Below, in pieces: positions 1 to 9,076 of a DNA stretch of 64,000 nucleotides; position 1 is the stretch's first letter, and each line of letters begins with the position of its first letter. The notes beneath the pieces were generated by a model. It saw only the letters and a list, made by a program, of their open reading frames with translations, was not told the DNA's origin and did no database searches. The DNA is from Prosthecomicrobium pneumaticum (GTDB lineage Bacteria > Pseudomonadota > Alphaproteobacteria > Rhizobiales > Kaistiaceae): assembly GCF_014199915.1 (NCBI RefSeq), contig NZ_JACHOO010000004.1, positions 342,642 to 406,641 of the forward strand. The letters are read 5' to 3'. The position numbers and the translations under genes are program-made.

Positions 1-220
1 CTTCGATCCCGGTTTCGGCCATGACGCGGCGGGCGGGGCGGGCAGCCGGGCGGTGCTCGAAGTGCGCAGCCACGAGGTGCCGTTCATCCTCGAACACGGC
101 CAGATCGTCGGCCGGCTGGTCTATGAGCGGATGGCGGCGGCGCCGGCCGTGCTCTACGGCGCCGGCCTCGGCTCCAACTATCAGGCGCAGGGGCTGAAGC
201 TCTCGAAGCACTTCCGCTAG
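1..220 (+). CDS. dcd: 2'-deoxycytidine 5'-triphosphate deaminase, C-terminal 72 residues (5' end outside window)
   Basis: This is the end of a gene that begins before the window; the reading frame starts at base 2 and stops with TAG at 218-220. The visible tail has the segments EVRSHEVPF, GRLVYERM and GSNYQAQGLKLSKHF. From memory these match the C terminus of the long (about 360-370 residue) DCD-type dCTP deaminase of alphaproteobacteria. That enzyme makes dUTP from dCTP for thymidylate synthesis in the cytoplasm. The catalytic part is not visible, so the call rests on C-terminal similarity only. Confidence 0.72.
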   Translation, partial: FDPGFGHDAAGGAGSRAVLEVRSHEVPFILEHGQIVGRLVYERMAAAPAVLYGAGLGSNYQAQGLKLSKHFR

Positions 221-378
221 CCGTCCGCAGGCGTCCGTCGACCGGGGGCGCTCCCCGCATTGCCTAAAATTTAACCGTGCCTGTGGGCGACGCTTCGGAA
301 CCGCGTCTTCCGCTTGACATTCTCCGCGGATAGAGCCTGTTGCAGTGCAGCAGGATTTCCGAACGCTGGAGTCTCCCG

Positions 379-624
379 ATGGTCGATTTTGCCGAGGGCA
401 TCGTCGTGCCCGTGCTGATCACCCTCGCGATCCTCGCCGCACTGGTCGCCGGTGTGTGGGCGGTCGTGACGGTCGCCGGAAGCATTGCGCTTCTGCTCGC
501 CTACATGGCGACCGGTGCCGATCCCCTGTTACGCCTCTATGGCCATGTGCCGGTCGGCGCGATCGTCGTCGCCGCCCTCGTCGTCGCCGGCGGCCTGATG
601 TCGTTCCGGCGCACCGCCGGCTGA
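379..624 (+). CDS. small two-helix membrane protein of unknown function
   Basis: An 81-residue protein. The ATG at 379 is chosen over an upstream in-frame ATG at 340 because GGAG at 368-371 lies seven bases before it. The chain is almost entirely hydrophobic: one predicted membrane helix spans about residues 8-40 (possibly two closely packed) and a second about residues 54-75. It ends in a short basic tail (FRRTAG). No enzymatic motif is visible. It lies between dcd and a repeat array and has no obvious operon partner. It is probably a real inner-membrane protein because of the good ribosome site and clean hydrophobic pattern, but no function can be assigned. Confidence 0.55.
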   Translation: MVDFAEGIVVPVLITLAILAALVAGVWAVVTVAGSIALLLAYMATGADPLLRLYGHVPVGAIVVAALVVAGGLMSFRRTAG

Positions 625-696
625 GGAGACGGGAGACCTCGCCTCCGTTCTCCCGCCCCGCGGAAGGGCGCGGCAGGCGCTCCTTCATCGGCGGAG

Positions 697-1370
697 GAAG
701 ACCCTCACCCTGCCCTCTCCCGCGCGGCGGGAGAGGGGCTCGTCGCGCTTGCGGGAGAGGTGATCTGAGCTGCCGGCCGGGATTCCCTCTCCCGCCCCGC
801 GGGAGAGGGCTTCCGGCCTTGGCGTCGCAGGGAGCGCGAGCGACCGAGACGGTTAGGCCGGAAGGGTGAGGGTGGGGTTCTTCTTCATCGGCCAAGAGAA
901 GACCCTCACCCAACCTCTCCCGCGTGGCGGGAGAGGGGCTCGTCGCGCTTGCGGGAGAGGGAATCCGGCCTTGGCGTCGCAGGGAGCGCAAGCGACCGAG
1001 ACGGTTAGGCCGGAAGGGTGAGGGTGGGTTCCTGCCTTCGCCGATCCGAGAGAAGGCCCTCACCCCGGCCCTCTCCCGCGGGGCGGGAGAGGGGCTCGTC
1101 GCGCTTGCGGGAGAGGCGATCTGAGCTGCCGGTCGGGATTCCCTCTCCCGCTCGCGGGAGAGGGCTTCCGGCCTTGGCGTCGCAGGGAGCGCGAGCGACC
1201 GAGACGGTTAGGCCGGAAGGGTGAGGGTGGGTTCTTCTTCATCGGCGAAGGAAGAGAAGACCCTCACCCAACCTCTCCCGCGTGGCGGGAGAGGGGCTCG
1301 TCGCGCTTGCGGGAGAGGCGATCTGCCGGTCGGGATTCCCTCTCCGCCCGCGGGAGAGGGGCTCGCCGCT
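697..1370. repeat. R1 array: four tandem units of a palindromic intergenic repeat
   Basis: Four related units start near 697, 898, 1052 and 1255, so they are spaced about 201, 154 and 203 bases apart. Each opens with CCCTCACCC, continues through an inverted repeat of the form CCTCTCCCGC/GCGGGAGAGG and the segment GGCTCGTCGCGCTTGCGGGA. The first three units end in a common tail containing GACCGAGACGGTTAGGCCGG followed by GGGTGAGGGTGGG. The inverted CCTCACCC...GGGTGAGG ends allow each full unit to fold as one long hairpin. No protein-like reading frame is convincing here. The stop codon of the neighbouring ABC ATPase gene falls at the right edge. The pattern resembles REP/BIME-type elements. 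Confidence 0.85.
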
Positions 1371-3125
1371 CTAAAACCCGGCCGCCGTCACCCACTCCAC
1401 GCCGCCTCCCTCTCCCGCAGCGGGCGAGGGGGTGGAGAGGTCGCGGTGCGGCGCCGGCGCGTCGAGGGCGCGGGCGGCGGCGATCAGGTCGCGCGTATAG
1501 GCGGCGCGCGGAGCCTCGAACACGTCCGCCGCGGCGCCGCTCTCGACCGCCTTGCCGTCCTTCATCACCATCACCCGCGTGCAGAGTTCGGCGACGACGG
1601 CGAGATCGTGGCTGATGAAGACGAGCGCGAGGCCGCGCTCGGCGCGCAGCCGGCGCAACAGGCCGAGCACCTGCGCCTGCACCGTGACGTCGAGCGCCGA
1701 GACGATCTCGTCGCAGATCAGCACCTCGGGCGAAAGGGCGAGGGCCCGGGCGATGCAGACGCGCTGGCGCTGGCCGCCGGAAAGCTCGCGCGGCAACCGG
1801 CCGAGATGGGTGCGGGCGAGGCCGACCTCGTCGAGCAGGGCGAGCACGGCGGCGCGCCGCCCGGCGCGCGGCCGGCCCGAGATCGCGAAGGGCTCGCCGA
1901 TCGCGTCCTCGACGGTGAGACGCGGATTGAGGGCGCCATAGCTGTCCTGGAAGATGTATTGCAGGCGGGCGCGGGCGGCGCGGCCGAGGCGCATCGGATC
2001 GGCGAGGACCGCCCCGCCGAGCCGGACGCTGCCGCGCTCGATGCGGGCGAGGCCGACGATCGCCTTGGCGAGCGTGCTCTTGCCGCTGCCGCTCTCGCCG
2101 ACGACGCCGAGCGCGCCGCCGGCCTCGAGCGCGAAATCGATGCCGTCGAGCGCGCGGACCGGCCGTCCGAGCAGGCCGGCGCCGCGATAGCGGACGGCGA
2201 GATCCGAGACGGCGAGGATTTCCGGCGCCGCGGCCGAAGGAGCGGCGGTGGCGCGCAGCGCCGGCCGGGCGGCGAGCAGGGTGCGGGTGTGCGCCTCGCG
2301 CGGGGCGGCGAGCACGCGGGCCGCCGGGCCGGCCTCGACCATCGCGCCGGCGCGCATCACCACGACGTCCTGCGCATAGGCGCCGACGACGCCGAGATCG
2401 TGGGTGATGAGGAGGATCGCCATGCCGCGGGCGGCCTGCAGCCGGGCCAGAAGATCGAGGATCTGCGCCTGGACGGTGACGTCGAGCGCGGTGGTCGGCT
2501 CGTCGGCGATGAGCAGCGAAGGGTTCCCGGCGAGCGCCATGGCGATCGCGACGCGCTGCTGCTGGCCGCCGGACAGTTCGTGCGGGTGGCGGCGGGCGAT
2601 GCCCGGCACGCCGTCGAGCCCGACCTCGGCGAGGAGGGCGGCCACCCGGCCGGCGGCCTCCCGCCGGCCGAGGCCGCGCGGCAGCGCCTCGGCGATCTGC
2701 TCGCCGGCGCTCATCAGCGGATCGAGCGCGGCGGCGGGATCCTGCAGGATTGTGGCGATCGCGCGGCCGCGCAGCGCCCGCCGCTCGGCCTCGGAGAGCG
2801 TCAGCAATTCGCGGCCGCCGAAGCGGGCCGAGCCGGCGGTCTCGACCGTCGTGCCGACCGGCACGAGGCCGATCAGCGCCATCGCCGTCATCGACTTGCC
2901 GGAGCCGGATTCGCCGACGAGGGCGAGGGTGCGGCCGGGCAGAATGTCGAAGGAGACGCCGGCGACCGCTTCCACCGTGCCGGTGCGGGCGCGGATGGTG
3001 ACGCGAAGGTCGCGGACCGCGAGGAGCGGCGCGGCCGCCGCCTCGCGGGGGGAGGGGCCGGACGCCGGGGCCGGGGTGCCGGCGCGGCGGGTGTCGGGGC
3101 GTTGGGTGTCGGGGCGTTGGGTCAT
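1371..3125 (-). CDS. ABC transporter, fused double ATP-binding protein (Opp/Dpp type)
   Basis: A 584-residue protein with two complete nucleotide-binding domains, as in DppDF fusions. The first half has Walker A GESGSGKSMTAMAL, signature LSGGQQQRVAIA and Walker B LLIADEPTTALD. The second has GESGSGKSTLAKA, LSGGQRQRVCIARA and VLICDEIVSALD. It powers import of a peptide-like solute through the two adjacent permeases. The start ATG at 3125 overlaps the permease stop (ATGA), which shows translational coupling. The last 20 or so residues (SPAAGEGGG and onwards) are encoded by sequence resembling the adjacent R1 repeat. The original C terminus was therefore probably replaced when repeat sequence arrived, outside the catalytic core. 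Confidence 0.93.
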   Translation of the reverse strand: MTQRPDTQRPDTRRAGTPAPASGPSPREAAAAPLLAVRDLRVTIRARTGTVEAVAGVSFDILPGRTLALVGESGSGKSMTAMALIGLVPVGTTVETAGSARFGGRELLTLSEAERRALRGRAIATILQDPAAALDPLMSAGEQIAEALPRGLGRREAAGRVAALLAEVGLDGVPGIARRHPHELSGGQQQRVAIAMALAGNPSLLIADEPTTALDVTVQAQILDLLARLQAARGMAILLITHDLGVVGAYAQDVVVMRAGAMVEAGPAARVLAAPREAHTRTLLAARPALRATAAPSAAAPEILAVSDLAVRYRGAGLLGRPVRALDGIDFALEAGGALGVVGESGSGKSTLAKAIVGLARIERGSVRLGGAVLADPMRLGRAARARLQYIFQDSYGALNPRLTVEDAIGEPFAISGRPRAGRRAAVLALLDEVGLARTHLGRLPRELSGGQRQRVCIARALALSPEVLICDEIVSALDVTVQAQVLGLLRRLRAERGLALVFISHDLAVVAELCTRVMVMKDGKAVESGAAADVFEAPRAAYTRDLIAAARALDAPAPHRDLSTPSPAAGEGGGVEWVTAAGF

Positions 3126-4051
3126 GCGCTCCTCAGCCTCGGATCGATGATCTTTCGGATCACGTCGGTGACGAGATTGGCGATGATGACGGCGAAGCCG
3201 AGCCAGATGATCACCGCCTGGACGACGGCATAGTCGCGGCCCTTGATCGCCTGCAGGGTGAGCGTGCCGAGGCCCGGCAGGCCGAACACCACCTCCATGG
3301 TGATCGCGCCGGTGAAGGCGCCGGCGAGCAGGAGGCCGATCAGCGCGACCGCCGCGGTGAGGGCGTTGGGCAGGATGTGGCGCAGCACGATGCGGGCGCG
3401 CGACAGGCCCTTCGCCCGGGCGGCGCGGACATATTCCGTCCGCTCGATGTCCTTCATGTCCTCGTAGAGGATCTTGGCGAGCGTGCCGGCGGTGTCGAGC
3501 GCGAGGATCAGGATCGGCACGACGAGATTGCCGATCGCCGGGATCAGGCCGAGCCAGACGGCGAGCACGAGGACGCAGAGGATGCCGATCGAGAAGGTCG
3601 GCACGGTGATCGACCAGATCGTCGTCGCCTCGACGAGGGCGACGAGGAGGCGGCGCGGCCACAGCATGGCGAGGGTCGGCAGGAGGACGCCGAGCAGGGT
3701 GCCGATGAGGAGGGCCGAAAGGCCGAGCGTCAGCGTCGTCGGGATGACCGCGGCGAGGAGGTCGGCGATCGGCTTCGCGAAGCGCGCCGAGGTGCCGAGA
3801 TCGCCCGAGGCGATCATCGTCAGCCATTCGCCGAACTGGGTGATCCAGGGCTTGTCGAGGCCGAGCTCGGCGCGCATCGCGGTCTGCTGCGAATAGGTGA
3901 GCGAGCCCTCGATGCCGCGGATGTCGACGACGTCGCCCGGGATCATCCGCAGCACGAAAAAGCTGAACACGACGATGCCGGCGGCGACGGCGAGCGAGCG
4001 GACGAGGTCGGCGGCGATGCCGAGGAGGAGGCGTCTGGTGTGGGCGTTCAC
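3122..4051 (-). CDS. ABC transporter permease, DppB-like
   Basis: A 309-residue inner-membrane permease of the binding-protein-dependent type. It has an N-terminal membrane segment (VVFSFFVLRMIPGD), the long periplasmic loop usual for DppB/OppB, and about five further helices. The EAA-like loop that contacts the ATPase is visible as EYVRAARAKGLSRARIVL. The start is GTG at 4051, sharing GTGA with the stop of the upstream permease gene; its own stop overlaps the ATPase start. It works with the second permease to form the channel. The family is clear, but the solute is not shown by the sequence. Confidence 0.92.
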   Translation of the reverse strand: MNAHTRRLLLGIAADLVRSLAVAAGIVVFSFFVLRMIPGDVVDIRGIEGSLTYSQQTAMRAELGLDKPWITQFGEWLTMIASGDLGTSARFAKPIADLLAAVIPTTLTLGLSALLIGTLLGVLLPTLAMLWPRRLLVALVEATTIWSITVPTFSIGILCVLVLAVWLGLIPAIGNLVVPILILALDTAGTLAKILYEDMKDIERTEYVRAARAKGLSRARIVLRHILPNALTAAVALIGLLLAGAFTGAITMEVVFGLPGLGTLTLQAIKGRDYAVVQAVIIWLGFAVIIANLVTDVIRKIIDPRLRSA

Positions 4052-4908
4052 GGCAGGTCCCTCGAGAGCGGCAGTTCGCTGCGGCGGCGCACGGCGTTGC
4101 CGACGATGGCGAGCGCGAAGGTGACGAGCGACAGGGCGAGGATCGGCGCGAGCACGGCGTGCGGCGCCTCCTCGAGATAGGGCGTCGCGCTCGCGATCAT
4201 CCGGCCCCAGGTCGGGGTTTCCGGCGAGACGCCGAGGCCGAGGAAGCTCAGGACCGATTCCGAGACGATGCAGCGCGGCAGCACGATGGCGAACTGGGTG
4301 ATCAGCGCGCCGGCGATGTTGGGCAGCACATGGACGAGGGCGATGCGCAGCCGTCCGGCGCCGAGCACGCGGGCCGCCGCCGTATAGGGCTGCGCCATCT
4401 GGTGCAGATAGGTCGCCCGGGTGATGAGGGCGAAATGCGGCGAGAAGGATATGCCGAGGGCGATGACGACGGTGGCGATGCCGGGCTCGAAGGCGACGAC
4501 GCAGGCGAGCGCGAAGAGGATGCCCGGCAGTGCGCGGATGAGATCGACGAAGCCGAACAGCGCCCATTCCGCGGGCCGGCCCGCGGCGAGGGCCAGCAGT
4601 GCGGCGAGCGCGCCGATCGCGAGCGCGAGCAGCGCGGCACCGGCGCCGAAGGCGAGGCTGAGGCCGGTGCCGTAGAGGAGGCGGGAATAGACGTCCTGGC
4701 CCTGATCGTCGGTGCCGAGCAGATGGCCCTCGCCCGGCGGCTGGTTGAGATCGGCGGTGAAGGCGTAAGGGTCGTGGGTGGCGAGGAGCGGCGCGGCGAG
4801 CGCGACGAGGAGGGCGACGGCGACGATGGCGAAGGCCGCCGCCGTCAGGGGGCCGAGGCCCGGAAGGGCGATCCGCCGGCTGCGTCCGGTCGCGGTGGCG
4901 AGGGTCAT
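4048..4908 (-). CDS. ABC transporter permease, DppC-like
   Basis: A 286-residue inner-membrane permease. An N-terminal helix (about residues 20-42) is followed by the DppC/OppC-typical segment HLLGTDDQGQDVYSRLLYG and then about five helices. The EAA loop is QPYTAAARVLGAGRLRIAL. It lies 32 bases downstream of the binding-protein gene and is coupled by GTGA to the next permease. This is the second half of the channel of the same importer. Confidence 0.92.
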   Translation of the reverse strand: MTLATATGRSRRIALPGLGPLTAAAFAIVAVALLVALAAPLLATHDPYAFTADLNQPPGEGHLLGTDDQGQDVYSRLLYGTGLSLAFGAGAALLALAIGALAALLALAAGRPAEWALFGFVDLIRALPGILFALACVVAFEPGIATVVIALGISFSPHFALITRATYLHQMAQPYTAAARVLGAGRLRIALVHVLPNIAGALITQFAIVLPRCIVSESVLSFLGLGVSPETPTWGRMIASATPYLEEAPHAVLAPILALSLVTFALAIVGNAVRRRSELPLSRDLP

Positions 4909-4940
4909 TCCGGGCCCCTTTCCTCAGAGCGTGGCGGGGA

Positions 4941-6461
4941 TCACTTCTCGATCCAGGCGAAGGCGATGCCGCCGTCGACCCGGTGCGCCGAGGCGTTGAA
5001 GCCGATCGTCAGGTCGTGCACCTTCGGGCTGATCGCATAGGCGTTCGGCTGCTGGCCGAGGCCGATCGTGTAATAGTGGTCCATCACACGCTGCCACGCC
5101 TTCAGATAGTCGGCGCGGCTCTCCTCGAGGCTCGGCGTCGAGATCGCCGCCTCGATGAGCGCGTCGAGCTCGGGATCCTGGATGCCGCCCCACAGGCCCG
5201 GATTGGGGCCGTCGCTCATCAGCCGCACATAGCGCAGGAAGATGTCGGCGCGGGCGCCCGAGCCGCCGGGGAAGATGTCCCAGTCATATTCCGACAGGGC
5301 GCGCTGATAGCCGAGATCGTCATATTGCCGGTTGTCGACGCCGAAGCCGAGCGCGCGCAGCGCCTGCCCGACCGGGCCGGCGGAGCGGCTGCCGACGGTC
5401 GAGACCAGGGTGAGCGTGTAGTCGGAGGGGGTGACGCCCTCTTCCTTCAGGATCGCTTTGGCGCGCTCGAGATCGGGGGCGTTGTGCTTGTCGTTCGCCG
5501 CCATGTCGGCGTCGTAGAAGTAATTGCCCTCGCCGACCGGCTGGTTGCCCGGCGCGCCATAGCGGCCGGCCTCGATCGCCATCAGTTCCTTGCGGTCGAG
5601 CGCATAGGCGACCGCCTCGCGGACGCGCACCTTGTCGAAGGGCGGCCGCGGCTTGCGGTTGTTGAAGGAGACGAACTCCCAGCTCGTGCCGCCCTGGAAG
5701 TCGATGGTGAAGCCGGCCTTTTCGAGCGTGGCGATCTTGTTGAGCGGAATGGCGGCGGCATCGTAGTCGCCGGCGCGCAGCGCGAGCGAGGCATCCGCCA
5801 CCTCGCGGACGTCGAACTCGACCGCATCGACATGCGGCAGGCCCTTCATCCAGTAATCCTTGAAGCGCGTCCCCTTCAGCGAGAGCTGCGGCGTCCAGCT
5901 GTCGAAGGTGAAGGGGCCGGTGCCGATCGGATGGGTGATGACGTCGTCCCAGCCGGGCGATTCCGGGGCGAGGATCCAGCCTTCGGCGAGGAGGTTGAGG
6001 AGCGGGCCGAAGGGCGCCTTCAGCCGGATGACGAAGGTGTGCTCGTCCGGCGTCTCGAAGGCCTCGACCTGCGCCATGGCGGTGGTCAGCCAGCCGCCCT
6101 TCACCTTGTCGCGGATGCGCTCGAAGTTCTTCTTCACGTCCTCGGCCGTCATGACGCGGCCATTGTGGAATTTGACGCCCTCGCGCAGCTTGAAGGTGTA
6201 GACGCGGGCGTCCTCCGACACCGTCCAGCTCTCGGCGAGCAGGCCCTTCGGGCTGCCGTCCTTCGAGATCGAGGTGAGCGTCTCGGCAAACGGATGGGTG
6301 AGCGAGATCGTGCCGGTGTGACGGTGGAAATCCGTCGTGTCGAGCGTGCCCCAGAACAGGCGGAGCGTTCCGCCGTCGACCGGTTCGGCGGCGAGGGCCG
6401 CCGCGGGGGCTGCCGCGCCGATCATCAGCGCGGCGGCGAGGGAGACGAGGGTCTTGATCAT
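4941..6461 (-). CDS. ABC transporter periplasmic solute-binding protein, family 5 (peptide/nickel/opine type)
   Basis: A 506-residue secreted binding protein. Residues 1-25 form a signal peptide with a basic start, an alanine-rich core and a likely cut after ALA. The mature protein shows family 5 (DppA/OppA) features, including the segments FKLREGVKFHNG and EAVAYALDRKEL. There is no lipobox cysteine, so it should be soluble in the periplasm. It is first of the four transporter genes and 84 bases downstream of a phosphohydrolase gene on the same strand. Association with phosphonoacetate hydrolase suggests a phosphonate-bearing or peptide-linked substrate. That is inference; the family also binds peptides, opines and nickel chelates. 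Confidence 0.92.
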   Translation of the reverse strand: MIKTLVSLAAALMIGAAAPAAALAAEPVDGGTLRLFWGTLDTTDFHRHTGTISLTHPFAETLTSISKDGSPKGLLAESWTVSEDARVYTFKLREGVKFHNGRVMTAEDVKKNFERIRDKVKGGWLTTAMAQVEAFETPDEHTFVIRLKAPFGPLLNLLAEGWILAPESPGWDDVITHPIGTGPFTFDSWTPQLSLKGTRFKDYWMKGLPHVDAVEFDVREVADASLALRAGDYDAAAIPLNKIATLEKAGFTIDFQGGTSWEFVSFNNRKPRPPFDKVRVREAVAYALDRKELMAIEAGRYGAPGNQPVGEGNYFYDADMAANDKHNAPDLERAKAILKEEGVTPSDYTLTLVSTVGSRSAGPVGQALRALGFGVDNRQYDDLGYQRALSEYDWDIFPGGSGARADIFLRYVRLMSDGPNPGLWGGIQDPELDALIEAAISTPSLEESRADYLKAWQRVMDHYYTIGLGQQPNAYAISPKVHDLTIGFNASAHRVDGGIAFAWIEK

Positions 6462-6545
6462 GGGACCTCCAGGAGGTTCGGGTCGGGACCGGAGTCTGGT
6501 GGGGTGGGGGCTCGGATGGCGGCCCCGGGCGGGAGAGCCCGGGGC

Positions 6546-7835
6546 TCAGCTCTGCGGCAGCGCCAGCCCGTCCATGCCGCCGCGCGGCAGGCCGAGGAAG
6601 CGCAGGATGGTGGGGGCGATGTCGACGAGGCGGGTGGTGCCCGTCTCGACGGTGCCGGGGGCGAAGCCGCCGCCATTCCCGATCAGGAAGGGGTGGCGCT
6701 CGAAACGGCCGAGGCCGCCATGGCTGCCGGCGCCCTCCGCCTTGCCGGGCTTGTCGTCGCTGACGCAGAGCACGATGCGGCCGGGCACGCCGAAGGGGTT
6801 CGGCGCCTCGTCGCGGGCCATGGCGAAGGCGAGCGCGAGGCCGCCTTCCGGCGCCTGGCCGAGGGGGAGCAGGGCGCTGCCGCGGAAGACCTCCGCGATA
6901 TAGGGCTGCGCGTCGAGGAAAGCGGCGATCGCCGCGATGCGGCCGGCGGCGCGCGGCGCGACATAGACGAAGCCCGAGCCGCCCTGCGGCGCGACGACGA
7001 CATCGGTCGAATCGGCGCTCTCCTTGAGGCCGGCCTCGACGAGCCGGTCGGCGACCGCGACGCGGCCGATCACCGTCTCCTGGCCGTGATCGGAGCCGAC
7101 GAGGAGGAGCACGTCCTCGCCCTCGGCACGCAGCGCCTCGACCGCCGCCTCGACGCGGGCGACGCAGCGATCGGCCGCGGCGATGCCGGCGAGATGGGTC
7201 GGCGAGCCGAGTTCGTCGGCGTGCATGGCGAGATCGGGATTGGCGAGCCAGAGCACGCCGAGCCGCGGCCGGCGGTGGAGCAGCACTTCGTCGGCGAACC
7301 AGGCGGCGAGCGCCTCGTCGCCCGTGCCGTCATGGGCGACGGCCGGCGCCTCGTCGGGGCCGAGCGGCCGGCCGCCGGGGCCATAGGAGCCGGCGCGGTG
7401 CACGACATGGCCGAAATGATCGGGATCCTGGAAATAGGCGGCGCCCGGCGAGACATTCGAGGCGATCACCGCGCCGCCATGGTCGGCGAGCCGCTCGGCG
7501 AGGGTCGGCACGGCGAGCGTCCGGCCCTTCGCCGCCCTGAGCGCCGCGACGAAGGCGGGATCGCCGACATCGTGCACGCGGTAACCATCGCCGCCGTCGG
7601 GCAGGCCCATCGTGTTGCCGTGCAGGCCGTGCCGCGCCGGCCAGCAGCCGGTGGCGATCGAGGCCGAGCTCGCCCGGGTGGCGGAGGGGAAGATCGCCCG
7701 GTGGGCGAGGAAACGGCGCGACCGGCCGGCGAGCGCATGGATCGCCGGGCAGGTTTCGGGGCGGAGGAAATCGTCGCGGTGGCCGTCGCAGATGACGAGC
7801 ACGGCGCGCCGGCGGGCGGGATCGTGGCGCTCCAT
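6546..7835 (-). CDS. alkaline-phosphatase-superfamily phosphodiesterase/phosphatase
   Basis: A 429-residue cytoplasmic protein (no signal peptide) of the nucleotide pyrophosphatase/phosphodiesterase branch of the alkaline phosphatase superfamily. Likely metal ligands and nucleophile are visible in order: D17 in ICDGHRDD, nucleophile T53 in FPSATRASS, the D/H pair in NPDLAMHADELG, DH in LVGSDHGQE, and a late H in GAGSHGGLGRF. The set is complete, so it should be catalytically competent. Its ATG shares one base with the stop of the phosphonoacetate hydrolase gene (TGATG), so the two are translated together. The substrate is unknown; a phosphonate ester or an organophosphate taken up by the downstream importer is plausible. 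Confidence 0.85.
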   Translation of the reverse strand: MERHDPARRRAVLVICDGHRDDFLRPETCPAIHALAGRSRRFLAHRAIFPSATRASSASIATGCWPARHGLHGNTMGLPDGGDGYRVHDVGDPAFVAALRAAKGRTLAVPTLAERLADHGGAVIASNVSPGAAYFQDPDHFGHVVHRAGSYGPGGRPLGPDEAPAVAHDGTGDEALAAWFADEVLLHRRPRLGVLWLANPDLAMHADELGSPTHLAGIAAADRCVARVEAAVEALRAEGEDVLLLVGSDHGQETVIGRVAVADRLVEAGLKESADSTDVVVAPQGGSGFVYVAPRAAGRIAAIAAFLDAQPYIAEVFRGSALLPLGQAPEGGLALAFAMARDEAPNPFGVPGRIVLCVSDDKPGKAEGAGSHGGLGRFERHPFLIGNGGGFAPGTVETGTTRLVDIAPTILRFLGLPRGGMDGLALPQS

Positions 7836-9076
7836 CAGGGGTCCACTCCGTTGAGGGCGAAGTCGAATATGTCGAAATTGGCGAGGCGGCCGTCGGCCGC
7901 GCGGGCGCGATAGGCCGGGCTGAGCGGCCGCGACAGGAGGAAGGGGACGCGCCGCTCGGCGAGGCCGCCATGCGAGCGCAGCCGCGCGCCGGCGAGCGCG
8001 GCGAGATCGTGATCGGCCGCCCGCGCGCCGAGCGCATGGCCGGGCGCGGCGATCACAGCGAGATCGCCCTCGGGCTCGGGCGGCAGGTCGAAGCGGGCGC
8101 AGGCCTCCTCGCGGCCGAGCACCAGGCCGACACCCTCGAGCCCGGCGACGAGGGTGCGCACCGCGTCGCGGTCGATCCCCGCCGCGAGATGGACGCGGAC
8201 GAAGCCGCCGAGCGAGGCGTGGTGGCGCACGAAGGGATCGGTGATCGGGCAGATGACGCGCGCCGCGCCGGGGCCGAACCGCGCCGCGATCGCATCCTCG
8301 ACGAAGACGACGCGCGGCCGGCCGGCCGCATCAGCCATGTCGTTCATGCCGTGATCGGCGACGATCGCCACCAGAGCCGTCTCCGCGAGCCGGCCGACGC
8401 GGCGGTCGACGGCGGCCATGAAGGCGATCGCCTCCGGCGCCCCGGGGGCATGGGCGTGCTGGACGAAATCCGACAGCGACAGATAGACGAGCTCGAGGCC
8501 GTGCCGCTCGACGAGGGCGATGCCGGCATCGAGCACGAAGAGCGAGAGGTCGGCGGAATAGCGGTCGGGGGCGGCGGTCCAGTCGCCGACCGGTCCGATC
8601 GCGGCGACCGCCGCCTCGGCCGTCTCGGCCGACAGCGCGATGCCGTCGAGGCCACGGGAGAGCGCGGCGAGCAGCTTGTCCTTCGCCGTGACGAGGCCGA
8701 CGCGCACGCCGATTCCGGCGAGGCCGGCGAGGATGGTGTCGGCCCGCATCGTATGGCCGTCGACCACCATCACCTCGCGGCCGGTCGCCCGGTCGAGGTA
8801 ATAGTTGCCCGAGACGCCGGTCACCGCCGGCGGCGCGCCGCAGACGATCGCGACATTGTTCGGATTGGTGAAGGTCGGCATCACGGCGTCGGCGCGGCCG
8901 TCGAAGCCGGTCCGTCGCAGGTGGTCGAGCGCGGGGGTCGCGCCCGCCGCGCCGGCGGCGGCGAGATAGGCGGGATCACAGCCGTCGAAACAGATCACCA
9001 CCACGGGGCGGGCCGGCCGGGCATAGCGCCGTCCGTTCACGATGGCGGTCTCCGGCTGCGGGTCGAGCGCGAGCAA
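7835..9076 (-). CDS. phnA: phosphonoacetate hydrolase (PhnA type)
   Basis: A 413-residue member of the alkaline phosphatase superfamily resembling PhnA, which cleaves phosphonoacetate to acetate and phosphate using two zinc ions. Visible landmarks: D31 in ICFDGCDPAY, the catalytic threonine in the MPTFTNPNN segment (about residue 70), the GAPPAVTGVSGNYYLDR segment typical of PhnA, the D/H site in LSDFVQHAHAPG, DH in VADHGMNDM, and the late H in RSHGGLAERRVPF. It is the first gene of the operon, facing a LysR regulator across 145 bases. The usual partners for 2-aminoethylphosphonate degradation, phnW and phnY, are not in the window. A free PhnA could therefore act on imported phosphonoacetate itself. 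Confidence 0.88.
   Translation of the reverse strand: MLALDPQPETAIVNGRRYARPARPVVVICFDGCDPAYLAAAGAAGATPALDHLRRTGFDGRADAVMPTFTNPNNVAIVCGAPPAVTGVSGNYYLDRATGREVMVVDGHTMRADTILAGLAGIGVRVGLVTAKDKLLAALSRGLDGIALSAETAEAAVAAIGPVGDWTAAPDRYSADLSLFVLDAGIALVERHGLELVYLSLSDFVQHAHAPGAPEAIAFMAAVDRRVGRLAETALVAIVADHGMNDMADAAGRPRVVFVEDAIAARFGPGAARVICPITDPFVRHHASLGGFVRVHLAAGIDRDAVRTLVAGLEGVGLVLGREEACARFDLPPEPEGDLAVIAAPGHALGARAADHDLAALAGARLRSHGGLAERRVPFLLSRPLSPAYRARAADGRLANFDIFDFALNGVDP

Noticed and set aside
314..336. Promoter for the small membrane protein from TTGACA at 314
   Set aside because: A good -35 is present, but no acceptable -10 lies 16-18 bases downstream.
697..1370. CRISPR or coding tandem repeat
   Set aside because: Units are about 150-200 bases with hairpin ends, and no frame gives a sensible protein across units.
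4983..7913. A 976-codon plus-strand open frame antisense to the binding-protein and phosphohydrolase genes
   Set aside because: Composition (arginine, glycine, glutamate-rich) is that of a reverse-frame shadow, and the opposite strand encodes clear protein families with motifs.
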